Source of the DNA: Pontibacter anaerobius
GTDB taxonomy: Bacteria; Bacteroidota; Bacteroidia; Cytophagales; Hymenobacteraceae
NCBI RefSeq assembly: GCF_026241195.1
Contig: NZ_JAPFQO010000007.1
Coordinates: 248,001 to 312,000, forward strand
DNA: 64,000 nucleotides
Direction of reading: 5' to 3'
Shown: in pieces, positions 37,430 through 47,599 of the stretch
How the letters are laid out: each line of letters opens with the position of its first letter
Position numbering within the stretch: the stretch's first letter is position 1
Program-made: the position numbers and the translations under genes
The notes under the pieces: model-generated
What the model was told of the DNA's origin: nothing
What the model saw: the letters and a program-made list of their open reading frames with translations, nothing else
Databases searched by the model: none

Positions 37430-40400
37430 ATGCACCTTCTTTTACAAAGGCATTTGTTTCTTAGCTTGCTCCCTCTGCTGTTGCTGTTTGCTAATAGTGG
37501 CTGGGCGCAGAGCTGCCCTACTACTATTACCGTGAACGGGCGTACTGTGCTTTGCGAGGGAGAGACTACTGAACTGATAGCGCCTGAGGGGTACAACTAC
37601 CAATGGATTAAGGATGGTGCAGACTTAACCGGGCAAACAGGGCGAACACTGCAGGTAGGTCAATCTGGGTCCTATCAGGTGCGTGTGTCAGGAGGTGCTG
37701 GAACCACATGCGACACAAACACCTCCAGCGAGCGTGTAATTACAGTTAATCCACTTCCTGCCACTCCTACTTATACAGTTTCGCCTGCACCGGCACCCAA
37801 CAATCCTGTGTGTGCCGGTGATGAGCTTACTTTCTCCTTAAACTTTCCGCCAGAACCAGGCGTGACTTATACTTGGGATTTTGGGGATGGCAGCACCGCA
37901 AGGGGGGCAGAAGTAACGCATACGTATACCTCTACTGGTGTAGGGGCAGAGCCATTTCCTGTGACAGTTGTTGCCACCAGTGCAGCTGGTTGCGAGGTAA
38001 GCGCTGCGCCCAGAGATGTTGTAGTAAACAGCCTTCCGGAAATCAGCTTTTCAGAAGAGGCCAACTTTCAGGTATGCTTACCGGATTCTGTAGAGGATAG
38101 TGAAATAGAGGAGTTCGCGATAATCAACAATGAAGTAGCAGAGCCTTACCTTTCCGACATCCGCACATACTTTGTGGATTGGGGAAACGGCGACCCGGAG
38201 CAGCAGTACAGCCGCGGCGACTTTCCGGTCTCAAACCCTACCGCTTACGATACCATCGGCACATTTCCTATCACCATCAGGGCGATTGCCGGCAACGGTT
38301 GCGAAGTAACCTTTACCCAGGACTTTAATGTGAACAAGGAGCCCAAGGCCAACTTCTCGATAGAGAAAAAGGAGCGGGTAGAGGAAGATCAGGTGCCGCC
38401 CTGCGTGCCTGTTATCGTAACGCTGGCTGATAGCGCCACCGGTGGCGGCTTAACCTATAAATGGTCGGTGCAGCCGGCGCAGGGGTGGTTTTTTGAGTCT
38501 GGGGATTCCACATCGGCAGAGCCGCAGATACAGTTTACGGAGTCGGGGGTTTACACCATAGAGCAGATCGTGACCAACGGCTGTGAGTCTGACACTACCT
38601 CCCAGGGGATTGTGGTAGGCTGGCCGCAGGTGCAGTTGCCGCCAAGCGTGACGGTTTGCGGTCCTACCGAGATAGACTACAGCAGTAGCGGACCGGGGGG
38701 CGGATTTGGAGGAGGATTGTTTGTGGATAAGAACCTGGGCGAGAACATAACCGTCAGGCTTACCATCACTGGCCCTGCAGGCACTACGCAAACCTTCAAC
38801 TCTGATGTGTTTACCTATAGGCATACCTTTTCCCAACCCGGCAGGTACACTGTGTCTTTGGAGGCAATAAACGAGTGCGGTAGCTCCAACGCTATTTACC
38901 AGGGGCAGCCGGCGCCCGTGCAGGAGGTGGTTATACTTCAGCAGCCGGCAGCGCCAATTGTACAGGCTCCAGGCATAGCCTGCGCTGGCGATACCGTACG
39001 GCTTACTCCCTCCGGCCCGGGGCCCATCTTTGCCTGGTTCGATACGAATGACCCCACTGCAGTGCCTTTGCAAACAGGTCCGTCTTTCACCACTCCATCC
39101 CTTACAAACGATGTAACTTATTATGTGGCGGCTATCGACACAGCTAACAGCGTCATCTGTATCAGTGATCTTACCGCTATCCCGATCAGTGTGGTGCCGG
39201 GCATCACGAATAATACTATAGAGGTGGAGGGAGAGCAGGTGCAGAGTCTGTGTAAAGGAGATGTACCGCCTGTGCTAACAGGTTCCGTTCCTTCGGGCGG
39301 TGACCCTAATTCTCCGCCACGCTACCGCTGGGAGATTAGTACTGCGGGCCCTAACGGAGGCTTTGAGGCGGCACCCGGCACAAACAACACCCAGAACTAT
39401 ACACCTACGCAGGCCGTCTCGGGTAATACCTGGGTCAGGCGCCTGGTTTTTTCCGGTAGCTGTACCGAAAACATAAGCAATGTGGTGGCAATTGTAGCGG
39501 TGGATCCGGTGCCTGCCAGCGCCAATACCATTACTACCGAAACGGCTGAGATCTGCGAAGGCGATACGCCAGCCCCGCTTATTGGCTCGGAGCCATCGGG
39601 TGGAGGCGGCAGGCCTTACACTTTCCTGTGGGAGGTAAGCACTACGGGGCCGTCTGCGGGTTTTGCAAGTGCCCCAGGCACTAACGATGATGTGAACTAC
39701 ACCATACCGGCGGGAGGGTTACGCCAGGGAGAGACCTGGTTCCGAAGGGCTGTAACTTCCGCTGGCTGTACTTCCTATTCCGAGGCAGTTAAAATCACGC
39801 TTTATCCTGGCTTGGCAAACAACGAGATCAGTGCAGATGAGACACAGGTCTGTATCGGCACCTCTCCGACTATACTTAATGGCACGGAGCCTACTGGCGG
39901 CAACGGTAACTATGCTTACCTATGGGAGAGCAGTACCACAGGCCCTGCTGCCGGTTTTGGAGAGGCGGTAGGTGTGAATGCCGGGCAGAACTATTCGCCT
40001 GGTAATCTTACGGTTACCACCTGGTTCCGACGCGTGGTGAGCTCAGCCGCCTGTGGTGCCGATACCTCAGGCGTGCTGGAAATCCGGGTAGCCCCAGCAT
40101 TGCGCAATAACACGATCACTGCCACCCAAACAGATGTATGCGAGGGGCAGGTGCCGGCGCAGATTGCCGGAAGTATGCCAACAGACGGTGCGGGTGGGTA
40201 TACTTACCTATGGGAGAGCAGCACCACAGGCCCTGATGGCGGGTTTGTGCAGGCAGCAGGCACCAATACTGGCCAAAGCTATACACCAGCCCCGCTAAAC
40301 CGCGAAGCATGGTTCCGTAGGATCGTTTTCTCGGGCGGTTGCTCCGACACCTCTAATGTGGCAAGCCTGACTATACTGCCTGTGCCGGCTGCTCCGGTGG

Positions 40401-41128
40401 TTGCCGTGAGTAACGCTACTGCCTGCCTCAACGGCTCCGTTACCCTAGCAGTGGCCAACGCGGACGGCATGGAGTACAGGTGGTATACTTCATCTACAGG
40501 AGGCAATCCAGTCTTTATTGGGGCGGAGTTTCCGATTGATAACGTAACGCAATCCACAACTTACTATGTGGAGGCCGTGAATAACCAGGAATGTGTTAGT
40601 ATGAGCCGCACGCCGGCTACTGTTACCGTGGTTATCGCTGAGGCGGACGCCGGTGAGGATGTGACCATTATACAAGGCCAGCCCGTAGAACTGCGCGGCT
40701 CTGGTGGCGCTACTTACTTGTGGGAGCCGGCCACCGGCCTCAATGACCCAACTCTGCAGAACCCTGTGGCCAGACCAGAAGAGACCATCACTTATACTTT
40801 AACCGTGACTACGGAAGAAGGCTGTACGGACACAGCCAGCGTAACAGTTGAGGTGATACCGGCCATTGAGGTGCCAAACGCCTTCACACCGAATGGCGAC
40901 AATGTGAACGAAGTGTGGGAGATAAAGAACTATGAGAATTACCCGGATATGCGGGTGGAGGTATTTAACCGCTGGGGCAACAAGATCTTCAGCTCTAAAG
41001 GCTACGGTGTGCCATGGGACGGCACATACAATGGCGAAGAGCTGCCGGTGGCTACATACTATTACCTCATTTACCTCCGCAGCACGAATGAACAGCCGCT
41101 TTCCGGTAACGTGACCATTATCCGATAA
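37430..41128 (+). CDS. Giant T9SS type B surface protein with PKD/Ig-like repeats (CHU_C domain)
   Basis: 1232 residues. The signal peptide is LFLSLLPLLLLFANSGWAQ. An Ig-like unit (YNYQWIKDGADLTG) and PKD domains (YTWDFGDGSTARGAEVTHTY) come first. Four diverged ~85-residue repeats follow (about 595-980), each with a W-E-x-S-T-x-G-P core, for example LWESSTTGPAAGFGEA, and a W-F/V-R-R strand. A further Ig-like unit and EEGCTDTASVTVEV lead into the ~90-residue C-terminal CHU_C domain (VPNAFTPNGDNVNEVW, FNRWGNKIF). This is the type B sorting signal. The PorP/SprF gene begins 3 bases after the stop. Confidence 0.92.
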   Translation: MHLLLQRHLFLSLLPLLLLFANSGWAQSCPTTITVNGRTVLCEGETTELIAPEGYNYQWIKDGADLTGQTGRTLQVGQSGSYQVRVSGGAGTTCDTNTSSERVITVNPLPATPTYTVSPAPAPNNPVCAGDELTFSLNFPPEPGVTYTWDFGDGSTARGAEVTHTYTSTGVGAEPFPVTVVATSAAGCEVSAAPRDVVVNSLPEISFSEEANFQVCLPDSVEDSEIEEFAIINNEVAEPYLSDIRTYFVDWGNGDPEQQYSRGDFPVSNPTAYDTIGTFPITIRAIAGNGCEVTFTQDFNVNKEPKANFSIEKKERVEEDQVPPCVPVIVTLADSATGGGLTYKWSVQPAQGWFFESGDSTSAEPQIQFTESGVYTIEQIVTNGCESDTTSQGIVVGWPQVQLPPSVTVCGPTEIDYSSSGPGGGFGGGLFVDKNLGENITVRLTITGPAGTTQTFNSDVFTYRHTFSQPGRYTVSLEAINECGSSNAIYQGQPAPVQEVVILQQPAAPIVQAPGIACAGDTVRLTPSGPGPIFAWFDTNDPTAVPLQTGPSFTTPSLTNDVTYYVAAIDTANSVICISDLTAIPISVVPGITNNTIEVEGEQVQSLCKGDVPPVLTGSVPSGGDPNSPPRYRWEISTAGPNGGFEAAPGTNNTQNYTPTQAVSGNTWVRRLVFSGSCTENISNVVAIVAVDPVPASANTITTETAEICEGDTPAPLIGSEPSGGGGRPYTFLWEVSTTGPSAGFASAPGTNDDVNYTIPAGGLRQGETWFRRAVTSAGCTSYSEAVKITLYPGLANNEISADETQVCIGTSPTILNGTEPTGGNGNYAYLWESSTTGPAAGFGEAVGVNAGQNYSPGNLTVTTWFRRVVSSAACGADTSGVLEIRVAPALRNNTITATQTDVCEGQVPAQIAGSMPTDGAGGYTYLWESSTTGPDGGFVQAAGTNTGQSYTPAPLNREAWFRRIVFSGGCSDTSNVASLTILPVPAAPVVAVSNATACLNGSVTLAVANADGMEYRWYTSSTGGNPVFIGAEFPIDNVTQSTTYYVEAVNNQECVSMSRTPATVTVVIAEADAGEDVTIIQGQPVELRGSGGATYLWEPATGLNDPTLQNPVARPEETITYTLTVTTEEGCTDTASVTVEVIPAIEVPNAFTPNGDNVNEVWEIKNYENYPDMRVEVFNRWGNKIFSSKGYGVPWDGTYNGEELPVATYYYLIYLRSTNEQPLSGNVTIIR

Positions 41129-41131
41129 GAC

Positions 41132-42091
41132 ATGACCAAGCCGCTTATACTTATACTTTCGTTGATGGCCGTGGCCATGCAGGCTATGGGGCAGCAACGG
41201 CCGCAGTACAGCCAATACATGCTCAATAATTACCTGCTCAACCCGGCCATATCCGGTATCGAAGACTACGCCGACATCAGGCTGAGCCATCGGCGGCAGT
41301 GGGTGGGTATCGATGGTGCCCCGAGTACTTATTATTTGTCGGCGCACACGCCGCTAAACAAAGGAGCGGCCAGCAACAAGTACCACCGGGCACTGGCGCA
41401 CCACGGCGTAGGTGCGATTCTGCACACAGATAAAACCGGGCCGCTGCGCCGCACAGGCCTTAGTGTGTCCTATGCTTATCACCTGCCTCTCACCACAAGT
41501 ATAAATTTGTCGGGCGGAGTTTCTACCGGTCTTATCCGTAACTCTATCAATTCCGCCGACCTTGATTTCTCCAACGAGAACGATCCGCTGCTGGGAGGGG
41601 GCGACATCAACAACACCGTGCTGGATCTGAACCTGGGGCTTTGGCTGTACTCACGCAACTTCTCGATAGGCGTGGCGGGAGCGCAACTGCTGGAGGATGC
41701 CGGCAGCTTTAAGGCAGACACGCGCGGTGAAGCAGGCCTTGATCTGCAGCGTCATTACTTTATAACAGCTAGCTACCGCCTGGAGCCAACTGAAAGTATA
41801 GACGTCATTCCGTCGGTTATGGTGAAACTGGCCGATCCGAGTCCGGCTTCTATCGACGCCAGCCTGCGCGTGATGTATGCCGAACGCTTCTGGCTTGGCG
41901 GCGCCTATCGCCACGAAGATGCGATTGTGGCAATGGTGGGTGTCTACATCAGCCCCCTGCTCGACCTTTCCTACTCCTACGATTTTACCACTTCAGATCT
42001 AAACCGGGTAAGCGCCGGCACCCATGAAGTGGTGCTCGGCTTTAAGCTGCTCAACGATAACCGCATCATCTGCCCACAGTGGGTGTGGTAA
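41132..42091 (+). CDS. PorP/SprF family T9SS outer membrane protein, copy 1
   Basis: 319 residues. Signal peptide (ILILSLMAVAMQAMGQ), then the family signature QRPQYSQYMLNNYLLNPAISGIEDYADIRL split here and RRQWVGIDGAPSTYYLS. A beta-barrel pattern ends in a short strand. In Flavobacterium johnsoniae SprF is needed to secrete its partner CHU_C adhesin SprB, and PorP anchors the T9SS motor ring. The 3-base gap to the upstream CHU_C gene makes this the dedicated partner of that protein (inference). Confidence 0.93.
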   Translation: MTKPLILILSLMAVAMQAMGQQRPQYSQYMLNNYLLNPAISGIEDYADIRLSHRRQWVGIDGAPSTYYLSAHTPLNKGAASNKYHRALAHHGVGAILHTDKTGPLRRTGLSVSYAYHLPLTTSINLSGGVSTGLIRNSINSADLDFSNENDPLLGGGDINNTVLDLNLGLWLYSRNFSIGVAGAQLLEDAGSFKADTRGEAGLDLQRHYFITASYRLEPTESIDVIPSVMVKLADPSPASIDASLRVMYAERFWLGGAYRHEDAIVAMVGVYISPLLDLSYSYDFTTSDLNRVSAGTHEVVLGFKLLNDNRIICPQWVW

Positions 42092-42123
42092 GTATAGCTT
42101 AGATACTGCTCTCAATCCCCTGA

Positions 42124-42168
42124 ACGGCCCCGGCTGTTGCTGCTGCAACAGCCGGGGCCGTTTGTTTT
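42124..42168 (+). terminator. Strong terminator after the first CHU_C/PorP pair
   Basis: A 17-bp perfect stem (left arm 42124-42140, right arm 42145-42161) has a 4-base loop and is followed by a T-rich tail. It separates the first module from the second, so they are two transcription units. Confidence 0.93.
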
Positions 42169-42618
42169 ATTCCAATATTCTGCCCAGAAAAAAACGCTGT
42201 GCCTCATGTATGCGATGTTACCTTCCTGATTGATAGCGCCCAGTGAGGTGTAAATGCAAAAAGTAATAAAAGTGTGGTAGTGGTATCAGAGAGAAAAATT
42301 AAGCTATATTAGTGATATATATAGTCTTATGCATATATTTATATATTATTTGGTCATGAAAAAATTTAAACTTTTTTGTAAAACTTGTATTGTACCAAAA
42401 ATTGTGAAATTTTAGGTGTAGCATAGAGGATAAACGTATAGGTGCGATTTAATAATTTTTCTATGTAACTTTTATAGTCTATTATTGCACCTGAAAAACT
42501 GACTCAGAGAGAAAAGCCTGTTGGGATTTGTTGATTTAGTACAATGTGAGATGCCAGGAAAAACTCAATGTTTCACCTTAAATAGAGAAGTATATAAGAA
42601 AATTTTACGAATAACTGA
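42169..42618. other. AT-rich upstream region of the second CHU_C gene, 450 bases
   Basis: This is one of the most AT-rich stretches in the window, with long A and T runs between 42300 and 42480. A near-match -7 box TATTATTG lies about 42480-42487. No gene or stable hairpin is seen. It is the likely site of regulated transcription of the second module. Confidence 0.45.
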
Positions 42619-45600
42619 ATGAGAAGCTGGTTAGAAAAAGTCATACTCTTGTTAGTGTGCTTTTGCGTAATGGCTGCTGGCGCTTTTGCCCAGACAGCAC
42701 CTGCGCTTGGGGCTCTATACGAGTTTGGAGCAGTAGCATCGTCTGGTATCTCCAACACGGGTAATACCGTCGTGCAAGCCAAGGTGGGGGCGCACCCCGG
42801 CAAAGTAACCGGTTTCCAGCCAACTGGAACAGGTGTAGCCATTCAAGGCGTCCATGAAGGCCCGTTAGCCAAGCAGGCCGTAGAGGATGCGCGCGCAGCC
42901 ATGGCGTTTCTGGCAGCCCAGCCCAGAACCAGCACCATTGCCGCCGGCGAGATCAGCGGCATGACGATCACACCAGGGGTGCATGCCATAGATGGTAACG
43001 CCATTCTAAACGGCAACAACAAGCTGATTTTCGACGGTCAAAACAAGACCAATCCTGTTTTCATAATTAAAGTAAGCGGCACCTTTGATATAACCAAAGC
43101 TGAGTACGAGCTGCTGAACAAGGCTGCCAGCATTAACCTGTTCTGGGTAGTAGGTGGCGATGTTACGGTACGCAAAAGCGCCTCAGCACTGGGTAATATC
43201 TTCTCCGGTGGCAACATTGTGATGGAGGACGGCGCACAGATACAGGGGCGCCTGGTTGCTCCCTCTACCGGAAGCAAAGGCCAGATAACATTCACCAACA
43301 ACTCGGTTACCTACCCAGCCGACCTGGAAGTGACGCTCTCAAAAGAGCCGGGCTCAAAAGGCGAGGATACCTATGCCTTCGGGGAGCAGATCACCTATTA
43401 TATCACCGTAAAGAACAATGGCCCTACCAATGCGGAGAACGTGAAGATTTTCGGGGCGAACCTGGCCGGGGCGGTGTTAAGCTACTCCTCTTCAAGGCCG
43501 GGCGTTACGTTTGACAACCTTACCTGGTTTATCGGGGGGATGGACTATAAGAGCGAGGTGACGCTAACGGTTACGGCTAAGATAGAGAAGGCCGGTATCA
43601 TTACAAGTACGGCTGCCGTGGCAGGGTCTGGTGTAGATGAAGTGCGAGGCAACAACCTTAGTACCCTCAGCTTCTGTGTGCTGCTATCAGAAACAGGTGA
43701 GATAAAAGGCCCGGCAGAGGTGTGTTTGGGAGATGAGTTCGTGTACAGTATCGATCCTGTAGAGGGAGCCACCAGCTATGCCTGGAGTGTGCCCTCCGGC
43801 TGGAGCTATACGCAGCTAGGTACAATGGGCGCTTCTACCTCCATTAAAGTAAAAGTAGGTTCAGAGCCTATCGTTGATAATGCAGGCTTTGTGAAGGTAA
43901 CGGCCAGCAACACCTGCGGCGAAGGCCCCGCCAGAACGCTGGATATTACAGTGCAGGCTGCGGTGCCACCACAGGCAGGCCCAATCTCTGGTCCTGATGG
44001 CCTGTGCCTTGCCACAACGGAAGCCACTTTCAGTGTTGCGCCTGTAGCAAACGCCACCTCTTACAACTGGACGCTTCCCAACGGATGGTCATTTATATCG
44101 GGGCAGGGCACAAACGTCATTGTGGTGAAAACAGGCGGCAGCGGTACGATAACAGTTGAAGCGGTAAATGCCTGCGGTGTTAGCGAACCGCAAACCAAGT
44201 ATGTGCAGGTAGACGACGCCACCCCTAGCCCGCCCTCTGAGATCCTGGGCACGGTACAGGGCTGTGTGGGCAACACCGTGCCTTTTGAGGTGGCTGACGC
44301 TGCAAACGTAACAAACTACAGCTGGACAGTGCCTGCCGGATGGGAGATTGTAGAAGGCCAGGGCACCCACAAAATATTGGTGAAGGTTGGTAGCTCTTCC
44401 GGCAACGTTACGGTGCGGGCCAGCAATGGCTGCGGCACAAGCGAGCCAACCAGCAAGCCCGTGGCGCCTGTCTCTTCTGTAAGTGCGGCACCAGGCCCGA
44501 TAGCCGGCGATGTGAACTCCTGTATTAACCGAAATGGGCTGGAGTACTCCATAGAGGCTGTTCCTACAGCAACCAAGTATGAGTGGTCTGTGCCTGCCGG
44601 GTGGGAGATCGTATCAGGTCAGGGTACTACCAAAATCACAGTAAACACCAATGCCAATGGCGGCGATGTGACAGTAGTAGCCTGGAACGACTGCGGCCCG
44701 AGCGAAGAAAGTAAGTTAACCGTAGTGCCTGTAGAGGATGTGCCGCTGCAGCCGGGGCCTATCTCGGGCGTACAGTATGGTTGCGTGGGCGGAACCGCCA
44801 CCTATAGTATAGATGAAACTGCCGGGGCAAACTCCTACAACTGGACCGTGCCTGCCGGCTGGACAATTACCTCCGGACAGGGCACAACCTCTATCGACGT
44901 AACAACGGGCTCAAACGGTGGCAAAGTAACGGTATCGGCCGTTAACGGTTGCGGTACGGGTGCCGCCAGTACGCTGGATGTTGTTCCGCAGACACAACCC
45001 CCGCTTCCTCCTGCTCCGATCTCTGGCCCGGGAGAAGTATGCGAAGGGCAGGCAGGCTATGAATTCAGCGTTCCGCAACTGGCCGGTGTAAATACTTATA
45101 CCTGGACGGTGCCAACAGGCTGGGTTATCACGGCTGGCCAGGGTACTTCTAAAATAACCGTAACAGCTGGCGAGACGGCCGGAGAGGTTACCGTTAAAGG
45201 CGAAAACGACTGCGGCGCGGGAACGGCGGCAGCTGTGAATGTTACCGTGGTGCCATCTCCTCCAGACCAGCCTGGCGACATCAACGGTCCTCCTTCTGTG
45301 TGCGTGGGGCAGAAACAAGTAACATACACTATTGAGCCTGTCGCCTTCGCTTCTAACTACATCTGGTCTGTGGGTGACGGCAGCAACGGGTGGTCGATAG
45401 TATCCGGACAAGGAACGACCAGTATTGTGGTAAACGCGGGCTCTACGCCAACCATTATCTCTGTAAAGGCTGAAAACGCCTGCGGTATAACCGGTGAGAC
45501 CCAGCTGACAACCATCATGACGGATGACGTGCCGGAAATGCCCGGGCCGATTTCGGGCAATACCGTGACCTGTGCCGGAGGTACTTATACTTTTAGTATA

Positions 45601-47595
45601 GATGCCGTGAAGGATGCCTACAAGTATAACTGGTCTTTCCCGGCTGGCTGGGAAGTGCTGGAGGATAACGGCACGACCATAAGTGTGAAAACAAACGGAA
45701 CGGGTGGCACAGTGAGCGTAACAGCGCAGAACGGCTGCGGCCCGGGCGCTGCCCAGACCCTGCAGGTAACACCAACCAACACAGCGCCGGCAACACCAGA
45801 GGCCATACTTGGCAACGTGGATGTATGTGCAAATACCGAGGCTGTTTTCTCCGTGAAAGAAGTGAACGGGGCCTCCAGCTATACTTGGAAAGTGCCAACC
45901 GGCTGGACCATCGTATCCGGGCAAGGTACGCCAAGTATAACCGTGATGGTAGGTACCACTGCCGGAGCCATTAGCGTAACCAGCAAAAACGACTGCGGCG
46001 ATAGCGGCACCATCTCAAGAAACCTGATCCTGAACACGGCCCCTCCTGCTACTCCGGGCGAAATCTCCGGCTCACAGCAGGTTTGCACCAGCACCACCAC
46101 CACATACACCATAGCCCCTGTAAACACGGCCTACAATTATACCTGGAGTGTGCCGGAAGGCTGGGAGATCCTGAGCGGACAAGGCTCTGAAAGTATAGAG
46201 GTACGGATAGGCACAACAGCTGGCGAGGTAACCGTGGTGGCCGACAACAGCTGCGGCGAAAGCGGGGTGGCTAAGCTGGCCGTGGATGTGGCAGAGAATA
46301 CCCCAATAAAACCGGGAGCTATCGCCGGGCCTGCCGCGAGCTTCTGTGAGGGCACCCCTGGCTTAACCTATAGCATTGAGCCTGTAAACGGGGCCGTATC
46401 TTATACCTGGGCCGTGCCAACCGGCTGGGCAATCACAGCAGGCCAGGGCACGACCAGTATCACCGTGACCTCAGGCTCTGAGGCTGGAGAAGTAACGGTA
46501 ACCGTGGCAAATGCCTGCGGCAGCGAAGGCAGAGAAGCCATGAATGTGATGGCACAAACGGCACCACTCAAGCCGGAGATCTCTATGGGGCCGGTAAACC
46601 CTTGCCAGGGCGTAACAACCACCTACAGCGTTTCGGCAAGTGCCACAGGCAACGTGGATACCTACATTTGGGAGGTGCCAACCGGCTGGCAGATTGTATC
46701 GGGCCATAACACGAATACGATAGAGGTAATCGCAAACGGAACATCGGGCAAGATCAAAGTAACAGCTAAGAACAGCTGCTCCGAAAGCGGCACAGCTGAG
46801 ATGGAGGTAGTGCCATCCCCTGCTTTACCAAGCACGCCAAGCGCTATAACAGGAACCCCTGAAATGTGCGCCGGCAGCACAGTAACCTATTCAGTGCAGA
46901 ACCCGGAAGCAGGCGCCTCTTATGAATGGACAGTTCCGGAAGGATGGGAAATCGTGTCGGGCCAGGGCAAAGCTTCCATTACGGTAGTGGCTGGTGCGGG
47001 AGTAGGAACTGTTACGGTAAAAGGCGTGAATGGCTGCGGAAGCACAGATCCTGCTTCTCTGGAAGTGACGGCCATGCCGGAAGAGGGTGTAACAAGTATA
47101 AAGGATGTGAGTTCGCCGTGCGTTGGCCTAAGCTATGAGGTAGAGCCTGTGCCTGGTGCCACCGATTATGTGTGGAGCGTACCGGCAGGATGGACAATCA
47201 CCTCTGGGCAGGGCACAACAAAAATCTCGGTAACCGCAGGCTTCGGCAACGGAGACATATCAGTGGTAGCGAAAAATGGTGGGTGTACAGATGCTCCGGT
47301 ATACTTTACGCCGAGCCCAACCATGGCAAACAGTGAGCTGCACTTCCCGAATGTGTTCTCGCCTAATAACGACGGCACGCACGATGTGTGGGAGATACGC
47401 AACCTTACCAACTATCCTGACAGCGAAGTAACGATTATAAACCGCTGGGGCAACCAGGTGTACCACAGCAAGGCTTACAAGAACAACTGGAACGGCGACA
47501 ACCTGAGCGAGGGTACCTACTTCTACGTGGTGCGCGTGAAGCTCTGCGATGGCCAGGATAAAATGTTTAAAGGTTACGTGATGATAGTAAGGTAA
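42619..47595 (+). CDS. Giant T9SS type B protein: ice-binding-like DUF3494 domain + 14 PKD-like repeats + CHU_C
   Basis: 1658 residues. Signal peptide (LLLVCFCVMAAGAFAQ). Residues ~28-235 match the DUF3494 (ice-binding-like) fold: SGISNTGNTVVQAKVGAHPG, AVEDARAAMAFLA, GEISGMTITPGVHAI, FIIKVSGTFDI and NLFWVVGGDVTVRKS ... GNIFSGGNIVMEDGAQIQGR. A DUF11-like domain follows (~240-350, ITYYITVKNNGPTNAENVKI). Fourteen PKD-like repeats of ~82 residues come next, each with a Y-x-W-x-VP-x-GW-x-I-x-S-GQGT core. The C-terminal CHU_C domain (FPNVFSPNNDGTHDVW, INRWGNQVY) is the sorting signal. PorP and OmpA-type partners follow. Confidence 0.92.
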   Translation: MRSWLEKVILLLVCFCVMAAGAFAQTAPALGALYEFGAVASSGISNTGNTVVQAKVGAHPGKVTGFQPTGTGVAIQGVHEGPLAKQAVEDARAAMAFLAAQPRTSTIAAGEISGMTITPGVHAIDGNAILNGNNKLIFDGQNKTNPVFIIKVSGTFDITKAEYELLNKAASINLFWVVGGDVTVRKSASALGNIFSGGNIVMEDGAQIQGRLVAPSTGSKGQITFTNNSVTYPADLEVTLSKEPGSKGEDTYAFGEQITYYITVKNNGPTNAENVKIFGANLAGAVLSYSSSRPGVTFDNLTWFIGGMDYKSEVTLTVTAKIEKAGIITSTAAVAGSGVDEVRGNNLSTLSFCVLLSETGEIKGPAEVCLGDEFVYSIDPVEGATSYAWSVPSGWSYTQLGTMGASTSIKVKVGSEPIVDNAGFVKVTASNTCGEGPARTLDITVQAAVPPQAGPISGPDGLCLATTEATFSVAPVANATSYNWTLPNGWSFISGQGTNVIVVKTGGSGTITVEAVNACGVSEPQTKYVQVDDATPSPPSEILGTVQGCVGNTVPFEVADAANVTNYSWTVPAGWEIVEGQGTHKILVKVGSSSGNVTVRASNGCGTSEPTSKPVAPVSSVSAAPGPIAGDVNSCINRNGLEYSIEAVPTATKYEWSVPAGWEIVSGQGTTKITVNTNANGGDVTVVAWNDCGPSEESKLTVVPVEDVPLQPGPISGVQYGCVGGTATYSIDETAGANSYNWTVPAGWTITSGQGTTSIDVTTGSNGGKVTVSAVNGCGTGAASTLDVVPQTQPPLPPAPISGPGEVCEGQAGYEFSVPQLAGVNTYTWTVPTGWVITAGQGTSKITVTAGETAGEVTVKGENDCGAGTAAAVNVTVVPSPPDQPGDINGPPSVCVGQKQVTYTIEPVAFASNYIWSVGDGSNGWSIVSGQGTTSIVVNAGSTPTIISVKAENACGITGETQLTTIMTDDVPEMPGPISGNTVTCAGGTYTFSIDAVKDAYKYNWSFPAGWEVLEDNGTTISVKTNGTGGTVSVTAQNGCGPGAAQTLQVTPTNTAPATPEAILGNVDVCANTEAVFSVKEVNGASSYTWKVPTGWTIVSGQGTPSITVMVGTTAGAISVTSKNDCGDSGTISRNLILNTAPPATPGEISGSQQVCTSTTTTYTIAPVNTAYNYTWSVPEGWEILSGQGSESIEVRIGTTAGEVTVVADNSCGESGVAKLAVDVAENTPIKPGAIAGPAASFCEGTPGLTYSIEPVNGAVSYTWAVPTGWAITAGQGTTSITVTSGSEAGEVTVTVANACGSEGREAMNVMAQTAPLKPEISMGPVNPCQGVTTTYSVSASATGNVDTYIWEVPTGWQIVSGHNTNTIEVIANGTSGKIKVTAKNSCSESGTAEMEVVPSPALPSTPSAITGTPEMCAGSTVTYSVQNPEAGASYEWTVPEGWEIVSGQGKASITVVAGAGVGTVTVKGVNGCGSTDPASLEVTAMPEEGVTSIKDVSSPCVGLSYEVEPVPGATDYVWSVPAGWTITSGQGTTKISVTAGFGNGDISVVAKNGGCTDAPVYFTPSPTMANSELHFPNVFSPNNDGTHDVWEIRNLTNYPDSEVTIINRWGNQVYHSKAYKNNWNGDNLSEGTYFYVVRVKLCDGQDKMFKGYVMIVR

Positions 47596-47599
47596 GGAG

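Noticed and set aside
44911-45924. A 337-codon minus-strand frame inside the PKD-repeat gene
   Set aside because: It arises from the repeating structure of the plus-strand gene and repeats with it, without signal or domain.
42619-47595. The PKD repeats as a CRISPR-like or DNA tandem repeat
   Set aside because: The repetition is at the protein level with diverged codons and ~246-base period; it is coding throughout.
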